DNA of 50,380 bases from Thermocatellispora tengchongensis (GCF_014202315.1 NZ_JACHGN010000002.1:176496-226875); one strand, 5' to 3'. Numbered from the stretch's first letter, positions 9,365 to 18,383 are shown. Notes: generated from the sequence alone by a model not told the origin. Numbers and translations are program-made.

Positions 9365-10771
9365 ATGCGGACTCTTCCGACCGCGCGGGGCAGGCTGCCC
9401 GAGCTGGCCACGGCGGACCTGCCCGAGCCGCAGCCTCTGGCGCGAGTGCTCGGCCCCGGTGTGGTCGCGGCGGCGATCGGGCTCGCCTCCGGCGAGTTCG
9501 TGCTGTGGCCCTACATCTCGGCCAACGTCGGCCTGGTCTTCCTGTGGGGCGCGTTCGTCGGCGTGGTGTTCCAGTTCTTCATCAACATGGAGATCGAGCG
9601 GTACACCCTGGCCACCGGCGAGACCGCGCTCACCGGCTTCAACCGGCTGTGGCGCCACTGGGGGCTGGTCTTCGTCGTGCTCGCCACGCTGGCCAACATG
9701 TGGCCGGGGTGGGCGACCAGCTCGGCGACCGTGCTCACGTACGCCATCGGGCGGGGCGACCCGGTGGTGCTGGCCATCGTCGAGCTGGTGCTGATCGGCG
9801 TGATCCTGACCGTGGCGCCGGTCGTCTACCACTGGGTCGAGCGCATCGAGTTCGTGAAGGTGGGCGCGGTGATCCTGCTGGTCGCCGGCGCCGTGGTGTT
9901 CGCGTTCAGCGCCGAGCGCGGTCCCGGGCTGGCGCAGGCCGTGACCGCCCCCAGGCTCCCGCTCGAACTCGGCGCCGCGCTGATCCTGGGCGCCCTGGCC
10001 TTCGCGGGCGCGGGCGGGGCGCAGAACCTGGTGCAGAGCAACTGGATCAGGGACAAAGGGCTCGGCATGGGCGGGCGCATGCCCAAGCTGATGTCGCCGG
10101 TCACCGGTCAGCCCAGCGCCGTGCCCTCGACCGGCTTCGTCTTCCCGCCGAACGAGGAGAACCTGCGGCGCTGGCGCGCCTGGTGGAAGGTCGCCAACAT
10201 CGAGCAGCTCGTCTCGTTCGTGCTGATCACCGTGGTCACGATCACCGCCACCTCGATGCTGGCCTACTCCTCGGTCTTCGGCGGCGCGGTCGAGAACAAC
10301 GTGAGCTTCCTGCGGGTCGAGGGCGACGTGCTGAACGACACCACCGGCTGGTTCGGCACGTTCTTCTGGATCATCGGAGCGTACTCGCTGTTCGCCGCGG
10401 CCCTCGGCATCCTGGACTACATGGGCCGCCTGGTGTCCGACACGCTCAAGGTGACCTACTTCGCACGCGCCACCTGGTGGAGCGAGGCCAGGCTGTACGT
10501 CGCGGTGGTGTGGCTGCTGATCACGATCGGCTGCGTGGTGCTGCTGGCCGGGTTCGACCAGCCGCTGGTGCTGCTGGTGATCTCCGCCGTGGTCGGCGGG
10601 TTCATGATGTTCGTCTACTCCGGCCTGCTGATGATCCTCAACCGGCGCGGCCTGCCCAAGCCGATCGAGCTGCGCGGCTGGCGGCTCGGGGTGCTGGGGC
10701 TGGTCTTCCTGTTCTTCGGCTTCTTCTCGGTGCTGACGATCATCGACCAGATCGGCAAGCTGGCGGGCTGA
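9365..10771 (+). CDS. Nramp-related membrane transporter lacking canonical metal-site motifs
   Basis: A 468-residue integral membrane protein of about 11 segments with Nramp-like architecture: an N-terminal GPGVVAAAIGLASGEFVLWPY corresponds to the first broken helix and FVKVGAVILLVAGAVVFAF to a later helix. In true Nramp metal transporters helix 1 has DPGN and helix 6 has MPH. Here the helix 1 position reads GLASGE, and the helix 6 equivalent (ALAFAGAGGAQNLVQSNW) has no MPH. Binding of Mn2+/Fe2+ by the classical site is therefore doubtful; it may transport Mg2+ or something else. It stands alone between a TetR gene and an MFS gene. No strong ribosome binding site precedes ATG 9365. Confidence 0.7.
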   Translation: MRTLPTARGRLPELATADLPEPQPLARVLGPGVVAAAIGLASGEFVLWPYISANVGLVFLWGAFVGVVFQFFINMEIERYTLATGETALTGFNRLWRHWGLVFVVLATLANMWPGWATSSATVLTYAIGRGDPVVLAIVELVLIGVILTVAPVVYHWVERIEFVKVGAVILLVAGAVVFAFSAERGPGLAQAVTAPRLPLELGAALILGALAFAGAGGAQNLVQSNWIRDKGLGMGGRMPKLMSPVTGQPSAVPSTGFVFPPNEENLRRWRAWWKVANIEQLVSFVLITVVTITATSMLAYSSVFGGAVENNVSFLRVEGDVLNDTTGWFGTFFWIIGAYSLFAAALGILDYMGRLVSDTLKVTYFARATWWSEARLYVAVVWLLITIGCVVLLAGFDQPLVLLVISAVVGGFMMFVYSGLLMILNRRGLPKPIELRGWRLGVLGLVFLFFGFFSVLTIIDQIGKLAG

Positions 10772-10799
10772 CCGGCTGAGAGCATGACCGGGTGACCGG

Positions 10800-10833
10800 G
10801 ACCATCGTCCGAGACCGGTTTCGGTCCATGGTC
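10800..10833. promoter_or_regulatory. Nested inverted repeat upstream of MFS gene
   Basis: An outer pair GACCAT (10800-10805) / ATGGTC (10828-10833) encloses an inner GACCG-GTTT-CGGTC hairpin (10813-10826). It lies 39 bp upstream of the MFS start and 29 bp after the Nramp-like stop, so it could be an operator or a weak terminator. No T-run follows. Confidence 0.4.
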
Positions 10834-10871
10834 GGATGCCTATCCGGACAGATCGCCCATAAGGTTCGATC

Positions 10872-12323
10872 ATGTCTGTGACCGTCCTCTCCCCGGCGAC
10901 GACGCCCGGGGTCTTCGGCAGGCGCCACCGCGCGCTGAGCATCGGCCTGACCGCGCTGATCGCGCTGGTGGCCTTCGAGTACCTGGCGGTGGCGACCGCG
11001 ATGCCGGTCGTCGGGCGGGAACTCGACGGGATGGCGCTGTACGCGCTGGCGTTCAGCGGCTCCCTCGCCACCAGCCTGTTCGCCAACGTCCTCGGCGGCC
11101 GGTGGAGCGACACCCGCGGTCCGCTCGCCCCGCTGTGGACGGGGGTCGGCGCCTTCGCGGGCGGCCTGGTCATCTCCGGCGTCGCGCCGACCATGGACGT
11201 GTTCATCGCCGGCAGGTTCGTCCAGGGACTCGGCGGCGGCCTGTTCACCGTCGCCATTTACGTCGTGATCGCCCGCGCCTATCCGCCGGAGGCGCACCCC
11301 AAGGTGTTCTCCCTCACCTCGGCCGCGTGGGTGGTGCCGTCCATGGTCGGCCCGGCCATCACCGGCGCCGTCACCGAGAGCGTGGGCTGGCGCTGGGTGT
11401 TCCTGGCGGTGCCGGTCCTCGCCGCGCCCGCCGCCCTGCTGCTCTGGCGCGGCCTGGCCGCGACCGGTGGCGTAGGCGGGCCCGGCGCCAAAGACGGGCA
11501 GGACGCACAGGGCGGGCAGGACGCACAGGGCGTACAGAACGCACAGGACGCACAGGGCGTGAAGGACGAAGCGGACGGGGCCGCCGCGCGTACGCCGATC
11601 GGGGTCAAGCTCGCGGCGGCGACCGCCGCAGCCGTCGGCGCGGCCATGATGCAGTACGGCGGCGGCCTGCGCGGCCCCGGCGGGATCGCGCTGCTCGCCG
11701 CGGGCTTCGCGCTGCTGGCCCTGACCCTGCCCCGGCTGCTGCCGCCCGGCACCCTGCTCGCCGCGCGCGGCCTGGCCACCGTGATCGCGCTGCGCGGTCT
11801 CGCGGCCGGCGGCTTCCTCGCGGCCGAGGTGCTGGTGCCGCGGATGCTGGTGGGCACGCGCGGGCTGGAGGCCACCGAGGCGGGCCTGGTGCTCACCGGC
11901 GGCGCCCTGACCTGGTCGCTGGCCTCCTGGATCGTCGGCCGCCGCGCCTATGACCGGGTACGGGTGCTGCGCCTAGGCACCGCGCTGATCGCCGCCGGCG
12001 TCACGCTGGTCGCGCTCACCGTCTTCCAGCAGATCCCGGTCGCGGCGGCGTTCGCGGCCTGGGTGATCACCGGCTTCGGCATCGGCATGGTGTACCCGAC
12101 GCTGTCGGTGCTGGTCCTCGAACTGTCCAGCCCCGAGGAGAAGGGCGAGAACAGCGCGGCCCTGGGCGTCGGCGAGTCGGTGTACTCGGTGGTCGCCGTG
12201 GCGGTCACCGGAGCCGCGCTGGCCGCGCTCGGCGACACCGCGACGGTGCTCGCGGCGTGCTTCGCGGTGCCGGTCCTGATGGCCCTGACCGGCGTGCTCA
12301 CCGCCGGACGCGTCCGCCGCTGA
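10872..12323 (+). CDS. MFS transporter with Gln-Asp-Ala repeat loop
   Basis: A 483-residue major facilitator from ATG 10872 (AAGG 8 nt upstream). Helix 1 contains FEYLAVATAMPVVGREL and motif A is GGRWSDTRGPL. The central loop between the two halves (residues about 200-235) carries a short repeat based on GQDAQG with variants VQNAQDAQ and GVKDEADG, probably a flexible cytoplasmic linker. A second half with the usual six segments follows. No adjacent regulator of its own. Likely a drug or metabolite exporter; the substrate cannot be told. Confidence 0.85.
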   Translation: MSVTVLSPATTPGVFGRRHRALSIGLTALIALVAFEYLAVATAMPVVGRELDGMALYALAFSGSLATSLFANVLGGRWSDTRGPLAPLWTGVGAFAGGLVISGVAPTMDVFIAGRFVQGLGGGLFTVAIYVVIARAYPPEAHPKVFSLTSAAWVVPSMVGPAITGAVTESVGWRWVFLAVPVLAAPAALLLWRGLAATGGVGGPGAKDGQDAQGGQDAQGVQNAQDAQGVKDEADGAAARTPIGVKLAAATAAAVGAAMMQYGGGLRGPGGIALLAAGFALLALTLPRLLPPGTLLAARGLATVIALRGLAAGGFLAAEVLVPRMLVGTRGLEATEAGLVLTGGALTWSLASWIVGRRAYDRVRVLRLGTALIAAGVTLVALTVFQQIPVAAAFAAWVITGFGIGMVYPTLSVLVLELSSPEEKGENSAALGVGESVYSVVAVAVTGAALAALGDTATVLAACFAVPVLMALTGVLTAGRVRR

Positions 12324-12342
12324 CCGGGGCCCCGTCCCCCGG
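12324..12342 (+). terminator. Possible short GC hairpin after MFS gene
   Basis: CCGGGG (12324-12329) pairs with CCCCGG (12337-12342) across a 7-nt loop; a T-containing stretch follows at 12355-12364. It directly follows the MFS stop. Weak as an intrinsic terminator. Confidence 0.35.
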
Positions 12343-12383
12343 GCGATCGCCGCGTTTGGGTTTTGCCGGACGCAGAGGGCACC

Positions 12384-13436
12384 ATGGAACGCGAGGAACG
12401 TCCATCATCTGGGGGAACATTGCCGCGTGTCCGCGAGATCGAGGTCTTCAGGCTCGCCCTGCCCTACGGCAGGCGGCCCGAGAGCATCCTCGTGCGGCTG
12501 ACCGACTACGGCGGCATGACGGGCTGGGGCGAGGTCGTCGAGGTGCCCTGCCTGGACAAGGCGTGGTCCATGCTGGAGGAGACCCTGGCGCCGGCCCTGC
12601 TCGGCCTCGACTGGGAGCACCCCGACGAGCTGCCGCCCGCCGCCGGCGGCACGGCCGGTGACATGGCCTGCTGGGACCTGTGGGCGCGGATGAGCGGGGT
12701 GCCGCTGTCCCACGCGCTCGGCGGCACGCGCACCAGCCTGATGGCCACGGTGCGCATCGGGGCCGACCGCTCGCTGGAGAGCCTGGTGGCGCGGGTCAAC
12801 CGGCAGGTGTGCGGCGGCTACGCGCACGTCACGCTGGACGTGCACCCCGGCTGGGACGTCGAGCCGGTGCGGGCCGTGCGCAACGCCTACCCGGGCCTGG
12901 CCATCTCGGTGGACGCCCACGGCGCCTACACCGGCGCCGAGCAGCTCGTCGCGCTCGACGCGTACGACATCGAGGTGATCGAGCGGCCGTTCGCCGACTC
13001 GGACGTGGTCGGCCACGCCGAGCTGCAGGACCAGGTGGCCGCGGCGGTCGCGGTCGAGACCGGCTCCGAGGGCCGGCTGATGGAGTACATCGAGGCCGGC
13101 GCGGCGCGGGCCATGCTGCTGCGCCCGTCCGCCTTCGCCACCCTGGCCGAGGTGCGCCGCGCGCACGACCGGGCCGTGTCCGCCGGCTGGGACATCCTGT
13201 GCGCGGGCGGCCAGGGCACCGGCCTGGCCCGCGCGGCGGCGGTCGCGGTGGCCAGCATGCCGGGCTGCACCCTGCCGTGCGACGTCACCCAGCCGCCGCG
13301 CAACGCCCAGATCGTCGAGCCGCCGGTCGGCGCGTCGGGCGGCGTCATCGCCGTGCCGCTCACCCAGCCCGGCCTCGGCCACACCGTGGACGAGTCGCGC
13401 CTGCGCCGCCTGGCCAAGGAGTCCTTCAGCGCCTGA
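12384..13436 (+). CDS. MenC/N-acylamino-acid racemase-like enolase-superfamily protein without catalytic lysines
   Basis: The family is clear from WGEV, the GWDVEPVRAVR segment, VDAHGAYT, IERPFADSDVVGHAEL and the C-terminal GGQGTGLARAAAVAVASMPG. In active o-succinylbenzoate synthase/NAAAR enzymes three lysines do catalysis: a KxK on strand 2 and one on strand 6. Here KxK reads Thr150-Leu-Asp152, and the strand 6 Lys position is Arg247 in LLRPS. Metal ligands are partly kept: Asp177, Glu200, and Glu225 in place of the usual Asp. The fold is thus preserved while racemase/OSBS chemistry is unlikely. Start: ATG 12384 (350 residues); TTG 12420, just before the conserved region and preceded by GGGGGA, is an alternative. 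Stands alone, converging on the LCP gene. Confidence 0.75.
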   Translation: MEREERPSSGGTLPRVREIEVFRLALPYGRRPESILVRLTDYGGMTGWGEVVEVPCLDKAWSMLEETLAPALLGLDWEHPDELPPAAGGTAGDMACWDLWARMSGVPLSHALGGTRTSLMATVRIGADRSLESLVARVNRQVCGGYAHVTLDVHPGWDVEPVRAVRNAYPGLAISVDAHGAYTGAEQLVALDAYDIEVIERPFADSDVVGHAELQDQVAAAVAVETGSEGRLMEYIEAGAARAMLLRPSAFATLAEVRRAHDRAVSAGWDILCAGGQGTGLARAAAVAVASMPGCTLPCDVTQPPRNAQIVEPPVGASGGVIAVPLTQPGLGHTVDESRLRRLAKESFSA

Positions 13437-13445
13437 CGGCGCGGC

Positions 13446-14918
13446 TCAGCACCCCTCGGTGAGCCCGGTGGCGAAGCCGCTGTCGCCGTTCTGCGTGGGC
13501 TTGGGGGTCTTGGCGGCCTTGGGCCTGCTCTTGGCCTTGCCCGTGGCCGACGCGGTGGGCGTGGGCACCGGGGACGCCGAGGTGGTGGCGGTGATCGGGG
13601 CGCCCGCCTTCTCCGAGGCCGCGATGGCCTTCGCGGCGACCGTGCGGATCTTGGCCCAGTCGGGGTAGCCGGTGTTGATCAGCGGCGGCACGAACTGCAC
13701 GCTGGTGACCCTGGCCTTCTGCACCTTCAGCGCGAGCGGCACCAGGTGCTCCAGCAGCGGGCGCGGGATGTCGGTGCGCAGCAGCGTCTTGGTGGCCGCC
13801 GCCACCCGGTTGAAGTTGGTCAGCACGGTCGCCGGGTCGGCCTGCTCCAGCAGCGCGCCGAGCACGCAGCGCTGGCGGCGCATCCGGGTGTAGTCGTCGC
13901 TGTAGGTGCGGGAGCGGGCGAACCACATCGCGTCGGCGCCCTTGAGCCGGCGCGTGCCCGCCTTGACCAGGCCCTCGTTGTACTTGCCGAACACCACGTC
14001 CCGGTCCACGTGGATCACCACGCCGCCGATGGCGTCGATCAGCCGGGCGAAACCCCACATGTTGACCAGGGCGTAGTAGTCCACCTTCAGGTTGAGCGTG
14101 TAGCCGATCGTCTCCTTGAGCGTCTTGGCGCCCTGGTTCTTCTTGCCGCCGAAGATCTCAGGATGGCTGTCGGCGTACTGCCAGACCGCGAACAGCAGGT
14201 CGGAGCGCCCGCCGCCCGGGTCGGGCGGCAGCCGGAAGCCGTTGGGGAACTGCGCGCGCATGGGGGAGCCGGGCGGGAAGCGCACGTTCTCCAGGTTGCG
14301 CGGCAGGCTGAACAGCACGGTGTTGCCGGTCTCGACGTCCACGCTGGCCAGGTTGATGCTGTCGGTCCGCACGCCGGGCCGGTGGTCGTCGGCGTCGCCG
14401 CCGAGCAGCAGGATGTTCACCCGTTTCTGGCCGTTCCACGGGTCCTCGGGCTTGATCGGCTGCGCCTGGGTCTGGTCGGGGGTGTCGAACACGTGATCCA
14501 GGAGATCGTCGGAGGTCGAGACGTACTGGGTGACCAGGCCGAAGGGCAGGATCGCCGCCACCGCCACCAGGCCCGCCGTGATGCCGGCCGCGATCTGCCC
14601 CTTCGTGGGCAGCAGCCCGGGACGCAGCACCACGAACGAGTGCACGACCACCGCGAACCAGCCCAGGCCGACCACCATGGTGGCGATCATGATGGTGTTC
14701 AGCCAGGCCGCGCTGGTGAGCCGCCCGAGCAGCGACGCGAAGTCGGCCGACAGCGCCAGGACCACCGCGCCGACCACCAGCAGGGCGTACACGCCGAGGA
14801 GTGCGTAGCCGGTGCGCCGCCACCCCGCGCGCAGGTGGGCCGAGCCGGGGACGAACGCCGAGAGCAAAGTCCAGCCGATGACCGCGCCAACTCCGGGCGT
14901 GGCTGATCTCCCTCGCAC
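13446..14918 (-). CDS. LytR-CpsA-Psr (LCP) family protein
   Basis: I chose GTG 14918, which begins just before the first hydrophobic segment; the frame remains open upstream to 15086 but that part is Cys-rich, atypical, and overlaps the promoter of the next gene. The 490-residue protein has about four N-terminal membrane segments, then an extracellular LCP domain: VNILLLGGDADDHRPGVRTDSI, LFSLPRNLENV, and MWFARSRTYSDDYTRMRRQR. The conserved Arg and Asp residues bind polyprenyl pyrophosphate. The C-terminus is a Lys/Pro/Thr-rich tail. LCP enzymes transfer lipid-linked glycopolymers to peptidoglycan, so a cell-wall attachment role is likely. Confidence 0.9.
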   Translation of the reverse strand: MRGRSATPGVGAVIGWTLLSAFVPGSAHLRAGWRRTGYALLGVYALLVVGAVVLALSADFASLLGRLTSAAWLNTIMIATMVVGLGWFAVVVHSFVVLRPGLLPTKGQIAAGITAGLVAVAAILPFGLVTQYVSTSDDLLDHVFDTPDQTQAQPIKPEDPWNGQKRVNILLLGGDADDHRPGVRTDSINLASVDVETGNTVLFSLPRNLENVRFPPGSPMRAQFPNGFRLPPDPGGGRSDLLFAVWQYADSHPEIFGGKKNQGAKTLKETIGYTLNLKVDYYALVNMWGFARLIDAIGGVVIHVDRDVVFGKYNEGLVKAGTRRLKGADAMWFARSRTYSDDYTRMRRQRCVLGALLEQADPATVLTNFNRVAAATKTLLRTDIPRPLLEHLVPLALKVQKARVTSVQFVPPLINTGYPDWAKIRTVAAKAIAASEKAGAPITATTSASPVPTPTASATGKAKSRPKAAKTPKPTQNGDSGFATGLTEGC

Positions 14919-15063
14919 CCCTTGAGCCCCGTTCCCCTCGTCCCGGCCCGCCACGGCAGGCGTTGAGGAGGGATCGTAGACCCGATCACCCTGCCCGCAG
15001 GCGACGCAGACGTGAACTCCCCGGGAACACAATTCATCACAGACGGGCTCAAAGCGACTGGAA

Positions 15064-15069
15064 TAAGAT
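15064..15069 (+). promoter_or_regulatory. Candidate -10 box of leaderless transcript (crotonase remnant)
   Basis: TAAGAT ends 6 nt before ATG 15076, the spacing expected if transcription starts at or next to the start codon. No Shine-Dalgarno sequence precedes the ATG. No convincing -35 seen. Confidence 0.4.
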
Positions 15070-15075
15070 TCGGTC

Positions 15076-15282
15076 ATGGCTTTCACGGAGATCGACTACG
15101 ACGTGTCGCACGATGCGACCGGAGTGGCGGGCGTGGCCGCTGTGGCGACAATCACATTGAACCCTCCGGAGCGGCTGAACGCCTTCACCCCGGCGATGCG
15201 CGGCGAGTTGGTGGAGGCGGCGTACCGAGGCTTCCCCCTGAAGGTCCCGGACCGGCCCGTCAACCCCTGCGGGCTAGGGTGA
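15076..15282 (+). pseudogene. Truncated enoyl-CoA hydratase (crotonase) N-terminus
   Basis: A 68-codon frame beginning MAFTEIDYDVS and containing TITLNPPERLNAFTPAMRGEL, the unmistakable N-terminal strand and loop of crotonase-fold enoyl-CoA hydratases (normally about 250-300 residues). Similarity stops after about 50 residues; the rest (AYRGFPLKVPDRPVNP) is unrelated and ends in TGA at 15280. The oxyanion-hole and catalytic glutamate regions are absent, so it cannot be an active hydratase. Most likely a deletion joined the gene's 5' end to sequence just upstream of the alpha/beta hydrolase. It may still be transcribed from its own promoter. Confidence 0.7.
15275..15280 (+). promoter_or_regulatory. 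Candidate -10 box of alpha/beta hydrolase
   Basis: TAGGGT ends 7 nt before ATG 15288, again without a Shine-Dalgarno sequence, suggesting a leaderless transcript. The box lies in the last codons of the crotonase remnant. Confidence 0.35.
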
Positions 15283-15287
15283 CCGCC

Positions 15288-16229
15288 ATGCGCGACTTCC
15301 TCGGGCCCGAGTACGCCGCCAGAGTGCTCCCGATGGGGGAGGACCACGAGGGCGAGGTCATCGCCACGCTGGTCAGCCGCCCCGCCCCCGAGCCGTCCAG
15401 CCGGGCGGTCCTGTACATCCACGGCTTCACCGACTACTTCTTCCAGACCCACCTGGCCGACCACTTCGTCGCCCAGGGCGTCAACTTCTACGCCCTCGAC
15501 CTGCGCAAGTACGGCCGGTCGCTGCTCCCGCACCAGACCCCCGGCGTCGTACGCAGCCTCACCGACCACTTCCCCGAGATCGACGAGGCGGTCCGGATCA
15601 TCCGCGAGGAGGACGGCAACGAGAGCCTCACCGTCAACGCCCACTCCACCGGCGGCCTGATCGCGGCGCTGTGGGCCGACCGGGTGCGCGGCAAGGGGCG
15701 CGTGCAGGGCCTGATGCTGAACAGCCCGTTCCTGGACCTCAACGTCCCGGCGTACCTGCGCACCACCGCCGACCTGCTGCGCAACGTGCTCGGCCGCGCC
15801 TCCGCCCGCGCCGTACTCCCCCTCGGCATCGCCACGGCGTACGGCAGCAGCATCCACCGCGACCACAACGGCGAGTGGTCCTACGACCTGGAGTTGAAGC
15901 CGCTGGCCGGGTTCCCGGTGCACGCCGTGTGGCTGGCCGCCGTCCGCCGCGCCCAGCGCCGCCTGCACGCCGGGCTCGCCGTGGACGTGCCGGTGCTCGT
16001 CCTCACCGCCGAGAAGGGCCTGCGCGTACGCGACTTCGTCCCCGCCGCGCACGAGGCCGACGTCGTGCTCGACCCCGAGCACATGGCCAAGTGGGCGACC
16101 AGGATCGGCGGCCACGTCACCTGCATCCGCGTACCGGGCGGCATGCACGACCTGGTGCTGTCGGGCGAGACCGCCCGCAAGCGCGTCTTCGCCGAGATGG
16201 ACCGCTGGATGCGCTGCTACCAGCAGTGA
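15288..16229 (+). CDS. Alpha/beta hydrolase, lysophospholipase-like (S33 type)
   Basis: A 313-residue soluble hydrolase. The oxyanion-hole segment is YIHGFTDYF; the nucleophile elbow is NAHSTGG (GxSxG variant with Ala first); the likely acid is Asp in VVLDPEHMA and the base His in GGMHDLVLS. The arrangement fits the PldB/monoacylglycerol lipase-like serine aminopeptidase S33 group. No signal peptide. It ends 3 bp before the stop of a second, unrelated alpha/beta hydrolase on the other strand. The substrate is probably a lipid ester; uncertain. Confidence 0.85.
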   Translation: MRDFLGPEYAARVLPMGEDHEGEVIATLVSRPAPEPSSRAVLYIHGFTDYFFQTHLADHFVAQGVNFYALDLRKYGRSLLPHQTPGVVRSLTDHFPEIDEAVRIIREEDGNESLTVNAHSTGGLIAALWADRVRGKGRVQGLMLNSPFLDLNVPAYLRTTADLLRNVLGRASARAVLPLGIATAYGSSIHRDHNGEWSYDLELKPLAGFPVHAVWLAAVRRAQRRLHAGLAVDVPVLVLTAEKGLRVRDFVPAAHEADVVLDPEHMAKWATRIGGHVTCIRVPGGMHDLVLSGETARKRVFAEMDRWMRCYQQ

Positions 16230-16232
16230 GGG

Positions 16233-17729
16233 CTACCAGGGGAACGCGTACAGCCCGTAGTAGGCCGCGAGCGCGAGCAGCAGCCCGGTGCCGCCCAGCA
16301 CGCCGGCGACGGCCACGTGCTGCCAGCGGCCCGGCTGCCAGCCCTCGCGCAGCGCCGACATCAGCGCGGCCACCGCGGTGACCTCCTGCAGCAGCATCAG
16401 CACCGCCAGCACCCGCACGACCAGCCAGCCCGCCAGCACGGCGGGCCAGGCGCCGGCCTGGTTCACCGAGAACAGCACCAGCAGCGTGATGAAGCCGGCC
16501 ACCGACACCAGCAGCCCGAGCCCGGTCCACGCCATACGGCGCAGCCGGCGCCGGATCGGGGGCCACAGCCGGGCGTTGGCCTCGGCGGCGGTGCTCCGCC
16601 CGCGCAGGCGTACCACGATCTCGGCGACGGGCCCCGCCACGTAGCCCACCGCGGCCAGGCACAGCGCGAGACCGATCACGGTGTCGCCGGCGTACCAGGG
16701 CGCGGCCGGGACGTCGCTGGCCTGGTAGCGCTGCACCGGCGTCGCCCCCGCGATCCGCACCGCCTCCGGCGGCGTGGCCGAGCCCGGCAGCTTGACGATC
16801 CAGTTCGCCAGCGTCTCCAGGTAGCCCGGCGCGTACGGACCGCCGCGCACCCGCATCGCGTGGTCGGCGCTCTTCAGGAACCGGATCGTGTACTCGTCGT
16901 TGCCGCCCTCGGCCAGGGCCGTGGTCAGCGCCCGCGTGCTCTCCACGAACGGGATCGACGGGTCCATCGTGCCGTACAGCGACAACACCGGCTGGCTGAT
17001 GCCGCGCAGCGCCGGCATCGGGTCGTGCCGCAGGAAGTCGAACCCGACCGCCCCCATCGCCCGCGTCAGCAGGTCGCGCACGCCGATCGGCGCGTGCAGC
17101 CGCTGCAACTGCTCGTTCAGCGCCCACGCCACCTGGCGCATCGGCGAGACGTTCGGCGCCGACACCATCACCAGGAACCCCACATCGGAGCTGCGCGAGG
17201 CCGCGATCGGGGTCACCCACGTGCCCTCGCTGACCCCCCACAGCCCGGTACGCGCCGGATCGACGTCGGGCCGCTTGCGCAGGTGCTCGACCATGCGCAG
17301 CGCGTCGTCGGCCAGCAGCTCGAAGTCGCGGTTGCGGAAGGAGTAGCCGACCGTGCGCTTGTCGTAGACCAGCGTGACGATGCCCGCCCGAGCCAGCCAC
17401 TCGGCCTGCGGAGTGAACTCGTCCCGCGCCCCGTTGCCCGACCCCTGCACGAACACCAGCGCCGGATGCCGCCCCGGCGTCTTCGGCGCCCGGATCGTCG
17501 CCTGCAGCGTCTCATACCGCGCCGGGATCGCCACGTCCTCGGTGCTGATCGCGGCCTCCGCCGCCACCGGCGCCAGCTCGGCCGCCGGCTGCGCGGGTAA
17601 CGCCCGGAAAGTCCCGTCGAGCTTCAACGGCGGCGGATCGAACGAGGGCGGCAGCGCATACCCCACCGCGGCCAGCACCGCCAGCACCAAACCGGCGGCC
17701 ACGCCGAGCGTGCCCCGACCGACTTGCAT
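16233..17729 (-). CDS. Membrane-anchored alpha/beta hydrolase with C-terminal multi-helix domain
   Basis: A 498-residue protein. An N-terminal hydrophobic segment (residues about 9-27) is a signal anchor. The hydrolase domain follows with VFVQGSGNGARDEF (oxyanion region), nucleophile GVSEGTW, acid Asp in YGTMDPSIP and base His in KSADHAM. After residue about 345 there are four or five further membrane segments ending AAYYGLYAFPW. The fusion of an extracytoplasmic hydrolase to a C-terminal membrane bundle is characteristic of a subgroup of actinobacterial esterase/peptidase-like proteins. The ATG at 17729 is the first methionine of the frame. Function beyond hydrolase unknown. Confidence 0.8.
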   Translation of the reverse strand: MQVGRGTLGVAAGLVLAVLAAVGYALPPSFDPPPLKLDGTFRALPAQPAAELAPVAAEAAISTEDVAIPARYETLQATIRAPKTPGRHPALVFVQGSGNGARDEFTPQAEWLARAGIVTLVYDKRTVGYSFRNRDFELLADDALRMVEHLRKRPDVDPARTGLWGVSEGTWVTPIAASRSSDVGFLVMVSAPNVSPMRQVAWALNEQLQRLHAPIGVRDLLTRAMGAVGFDFLRHDPMPALRGISQPVLSLYGTMDPSIPFVESTRALTTALAEGGNDEYTIRFLKSADHAMRVRGGPYAPGYLETLANWIVKLPGSATPPEAVRIAGATPVQRYQASDVPAAPWYAGDTVIGLALCLAAVGYVAGPVAEIVVRLRGRSTAAEANARLWPPIRRRLRRMAWTGLGLLVSVAGFITLLVLFSVNQAGAWPAVLAGWLVVRVLAVLMLLQEVTAVAALMSALREGWQPGRWQHVAVAGVLGGTGLLLALAAYYGLYAFPW

Positions 17730-18383
17730 CCCGAACCGCTCCGAATCGTCGCCCTACCGGTCGCCTTACCAGCCGATGAACCGATGTTGGTGATATTCCC
17801 ACCGACCTTTCAGGGTACTCGGCCGGACACCTCGAACGCGCGATCCGGCACGGACGGAAACAGCCCGGCATGACACACCCCTCACCACAGCGCCACCTTC
17901 CCGGTGCGGCGGCTGCCAGGGGGCAGGCGGCCCAGGGGATGCCGCCCGGGGCGGCCGCCTCGAACCTCCAGGCCCCCGCCCCCTTCCGAGGGCTGCGCAC
18001 AGGGACCGGCGGGGCCGGCAAGCGTGCCGGCCCGATGGGTGGGGGCGACGGCTCCTGGCCTACGGCGGCCGGGGCTCCGCGCTTTGCCCCGGCCCTTTCC
18101 TGTGAGTGGGGTCGTGGAGTGAGGGGCCGTATGGGGGCGGTGCTTCCCCGGGCGGGCGGGGGTGGGGCCGGTGGGAGGGCGGGTGACGGCGGGGCGTGCT
18201 GCGGGCCGCCACTCCACGTGGGCCTTCTGTCAGGTCGCCCGCCTCGCGCCTCCGCTGCGGGGTGTGCTCCGGGCGGGTCGCGGTACTCGGCACCCACTGC
18301 GCCTGACGGCGGTGGGGTCGCCTGGTCGGGAGGACGTTCTGCTGCCGCGCGCCGGCATGCGGTGAGTGAGGGCCTGCGTGCTT

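Noticed and set aside
14919-15086. N-terminal extension of the LCP protein from ATG 15086
   Set aside because: The extension is Cys-rich, unlike LCP proteins, and overlaps the promoter and start of the divergent crotonase remnant; GTG 14918 fits the first membrane segment better.
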